The position numbers were made by a program, and so were the translations under genes. The notes under the pieces were generated by a model. It was not told the DNA's origin. It searched no databases and saw only the letters and a list, made by a program, of their open reading frames with translations. Source: Candidatus Rokuibacteriota bacterium (GTDB lineage Bacteria; Methylomirabilota; Methylomirabilia; Rokubacteriales; CSP1-6). Taken from it: a stretch of DNA of 47,375 bases. This document shows, in pieces, positions 45,532-47,375 of this stretch; the stretch's first letter is position 1, and each line of letters begins with the position of its first letter. The DNA lies in contig QHSL01000013.1 in assembly GCA_003220435.1 (NCBI GenBank), forward strand, positions 1 to 47,375, given 5' to 3'.

Positions 45532-47375
45532 GCGCGCGCCCCCTCCGCGTCGTCGGCCGACCGGTGACCCGCGTCGACGGGCTCGAAAAGGTCACCGGCC
45601 GCGCGCGCTACGTGACCGATCTGGTGATCCCCGGCATGGCCCACGCCAAGGTGCTGCGCTCGCCGTATGCCCACGCGCGCGTGCGAAAGGTCGACGTAAC
45701 GCGCGCCCGCGCGCTACCCGGCGTGCTGACCGCGCTCTGCGGCGCCGATCTCACGTGGTGCGAGCCGTACTACGGCCCGGCCTACCGTGATCGTCCGGTA
45801 CTGGCGATCGACGTCGCCCGCTACGAGGGCGAGCCGGTCGCGGCGGTCGTCGCCGTCGACGAGGCGACCGCGGATGCGGCGCTGGACCTGATCGACGTCG
45901 ACTACGAGCCGCTGCCGCCGGTGATCACGCTCGAGGAGGCGCTGGCGCCGGGCGCGCCGCTTGTGCACACCGGCAAGCCGCAGGCCGGCATCTTCGCCGA
46001 TCTCTCGACGCTCCGGCCCCTGCCGGGAACCAACATCTGCCACCAGTTCCAGTTCGCGCGGGGCGACAGCGCCGGCGCGCTGGCGGCGGCCGATCTCGTG
46101 CTCGACGGCACGTATCGCTTTCCGCCCGTGCAGCACGTGGCACTCGAGCCGCATGCGGCGGTGGCGGTGTGGAGCGAGACCGACGGGCTGACGATCTGGG
46201 CATCGAGCCAGAACCCGTACTCGGTGCGCGTCGAGCTGGCGAAGATGTTCGGCGTGCCGCTCGCGCGGATCCGGGTCGTCGTGCCGCACCTCGGCGGCGG
46301 CTTCGGCAGCAAGACCTACGCGAAGCTCGAGCCGCTGGCGGCGGCGCTCGCGCGCGCCGCGGGCCGGCCCGTACGGCTGGCCGCCTCGGTGGCCGAAGCG
46401 TTCCAGACCGTGCGCCGCTGCGCCGCCCGCGTCCACGTGCGCGTGGGTTTCCGCCGTGACGGCGCGCTCGTGGTGGTCGAGTGCGACGCCGACTACGACG
46501 TCGGCGCCTACGCCGACATCGGCCCGCGCGTCGTCCAGAAGGGTACGTACACGGCGACCGGCCCCTATCGCGTCCCGCACGTCCGGCTTGCCGCGCGCGC
46601 CGTCTACACGAACACGACCCCCGGCGGCGCCTTTCGCGGCTTCGGCGTGCCGCAGCTCGCCTGGGCGCTCGAGTCGCTGGTCGACGCGGCCGCCGACCGG
46701 CTCGGCCGCGATCCGGTCGAGCTCCGGCGGCAGAACTTCCTGGCCCACGGCGAAGAGTTCGCGCCGGGCGACACGCCGATCGACGGCAAGCTCGAGGAGA
46801 GCCTGTCGCGCGCCGCGGAGGCGATCGGCTGGACTCGGGCGAGCGCGGCCGACCGGGGGCGCGGCGTGGCCGCGATGCTGAAGGCTTCGGTGGCGCCGAG
46901 CGTGTCGGAGGCGATCGTGCGCCTGCACACCGACGGCAGCGTCAGCGTGCTCGCGAGCGCCGTCGAGATGGGGCAGGGCACCCGCACGGTCCTGGCGCAG
47001 ATCGCCGCCGAGGTGCTCTGCGTCCCGCTGGCGCGCGTGACCGTCGTCCAGCCCGACACCGCGGTGACCCCGTACGATCAGACCACCAGCTCGAGCCGCT
47101 CGACCACGATGACGGGCCGCGCGGTCCAGGTCGCCTCGGAAGACGTCCGCGAGCAGCTCCTGCGCATCACCGCCGAGGCGCTCGGCGTCGCGACGCGCGA
47201 CCTGACGCTGGATGAGGGCGCCGTCGTCGCGCCGGCGCGGCGCCTGCCGTACGCCGAGGTGCTCCTGCTCCGGTTCGGCATGTCTGGCGGCGAGCTGATC
47301 GGCCGCGGCGTGATCGCGCCCGGGCGCACCGCCGCGCCGCTCGGCGGCAGCACGCCGTTCTGGGAGATGGCCGTC
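45528..47375 (+). CDS. Molybdenum hydroxylase large subunit (xanthine dehydrogenase/aldehyde oxidase type), 3' truncated by window
   Basis: The frame opens at GTG 45528 (GTGA overlap with the small-subunit stop) and runs open to the window edge, about 616 residues of an expected 750-800. The a/b-hammerhead domain starts VVGRPVTRVDGLEKVTGRARY. Molybdopterin-contacting segments are PHLGGGFGSKTY, TPGGAFRGFGVPQ (about 364-376) and VEMGQGTRTVLAQIAAE. The active-site loop reads GGAFRGFG, the form found in xanthine, nicotinate or aldehyde hydroxylases, and lacks the AYRCSFR cysteine motif of form I CO dehydrogenase. The substrate is therefore probably an N-heterocycle, aldehyde or aromatic. Confidence 0.92.
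   Translation, partial: MSARPLRVVGRPVTRVDGLEKVTGRARYVTDLVIPGMAHAKVLRSPYAHARVRKVDVTRARALPGVLTALCGADLTWCEPYYGPAYRDRPVLAIDVARYEGEPVAAVVAVDEATADAALDLIDVDYEPLPPVITLEEALAPGAPLVHTGKPQAGIFADLSTLRPLPGTNICHQFQFARGDSAGALAAADLVLDGTYRFPPVQHVALEPHAAVAVWSETDGLTIWASSQNPYSVRVELAKMFGVPLARIRVVVPHLGGGFGSKTYAKLEPLAAALARAAGRPVRLAASVAEAFQTVRRCAARVHVRVGFRRDGALVVVECDADYDVGAYADIGPRVVQKGTYTATGPYRVPHVRLAARAVYTNTTPGGAFRGFGVPQLAWALESLVDAAADRLGRDPVELRRQNFLAHGEEFAPGDTPIDGKLEESLSRAAEAIGWTRASAADRGRGVAAMLKASVAPSVSEAIVRLHTDGSVSVLASAVEMGQGTRTVLAQIAAEVLCVPLARVTVVQPDTAVTPYDQTTSSSRSTTMTGRAVQVASEDVREQLLRITAEALGVATRDLTLDEGAVVAPARRLPYAEVLLLRFGMSGGELIGRGVIAPGRTAAPLGGSTPFWEMAV

Noticed and set aside
44138-47375. Carbon monoxide dehydrogenase (coxMSL) as product
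   Set aside because: The large subunit lacks the AYRCSFR active-site cysteine motif; only the general molybdenum hydroxylase assignment is supported.

Overview
The window is GC-rich bacterial DNA with dense, often overlapping genes, frequent GTG/TTG starts and clear Shine-Dalgarno sequences. No rRNA, tRNA, transposase, phage gene or CRISPR array was seen. The mix (LL-diaminopimelate aminotransferase, several peptide-type ABC binding proteins, LLM flavin oxidoreductases, an MmpL exporter, xanthine-dehydrogenase-family hydroxylase subunits, a Pil-Chp-like chemosensory cluster) suggests an uncultured soil or groundwater bacterium of the Rokubacteria/Methylomirabilota (NC10) kind. This placement is an inference from gene content and is not proven.

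Left part (1-12993). The end of a histidine kinase and a metal-dependent amidohydrolase come first. A small zinc-ribbon protein converges on the amidohydrolase through a shared palindrome. Then comes the most distinctive locus, a same-strand chemosensory operon at 2617-12993: single-domain receiver, CheW, Tat-exported LivK-like binding protein, PilJ-like methyl-accepting protein, large ChpA-like hybrid CheA, degenerate receiver fused to a DUF4388/PATAN domain, receiver followed (after a frame shift) by a Roadblock/LC7 domain, and a four-helix membrane protein with a 16-17-residue repeat and two possible Roadblock-like domains. No CheR, CheB or flagellar gene is present. I infer a surface-motility or alternative-function pathway that takes its signal from a periplasmic solute and passes it to PATAN and Roadblock outputs.

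Middle (13017-27535). dapL lies divergent from a dipeptide-type binding protein and two permeases (no ATPases). An orphan binding protein follows an AlkA-like glycosylase. Two small proteins and a VOC protein lead to an envelope-stress-like operon (21387-25780): HtrA protease, two small proteins, a 61-residue winged-helix protein, and an OmpR-type regulator/kinase pair. Three direct repeats 11 bp apart lie just upstream of the HtrA gene and suggest autoregulation. After an SPW-like remnant covered by two tandem hairpins come a GNAT acetyltransferase, an imperfect attC-like hairpin and an isochorismatase-family hydrolase.

Right part (27557-47375). On the minus strand lie a peroxiredoxin and a tight operon of NDP-forming acyl-CoA synthetase, crotonase, LLM oxidoreductase and MmpL exporter. 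Next is a peptide importer (two very similar tandem binding proteins, two permeases, a small secreted protein) behind a cupin/methyltransferase/D-aminoacylase operon, which suggests uptake and deacylation of N-acyl-D-amino acids or D-peptides. Divergent from these, an LLM oxidoreductase leads a three-subunit molybdenum hydroxylase operon whose large subunit runs off the right edge.
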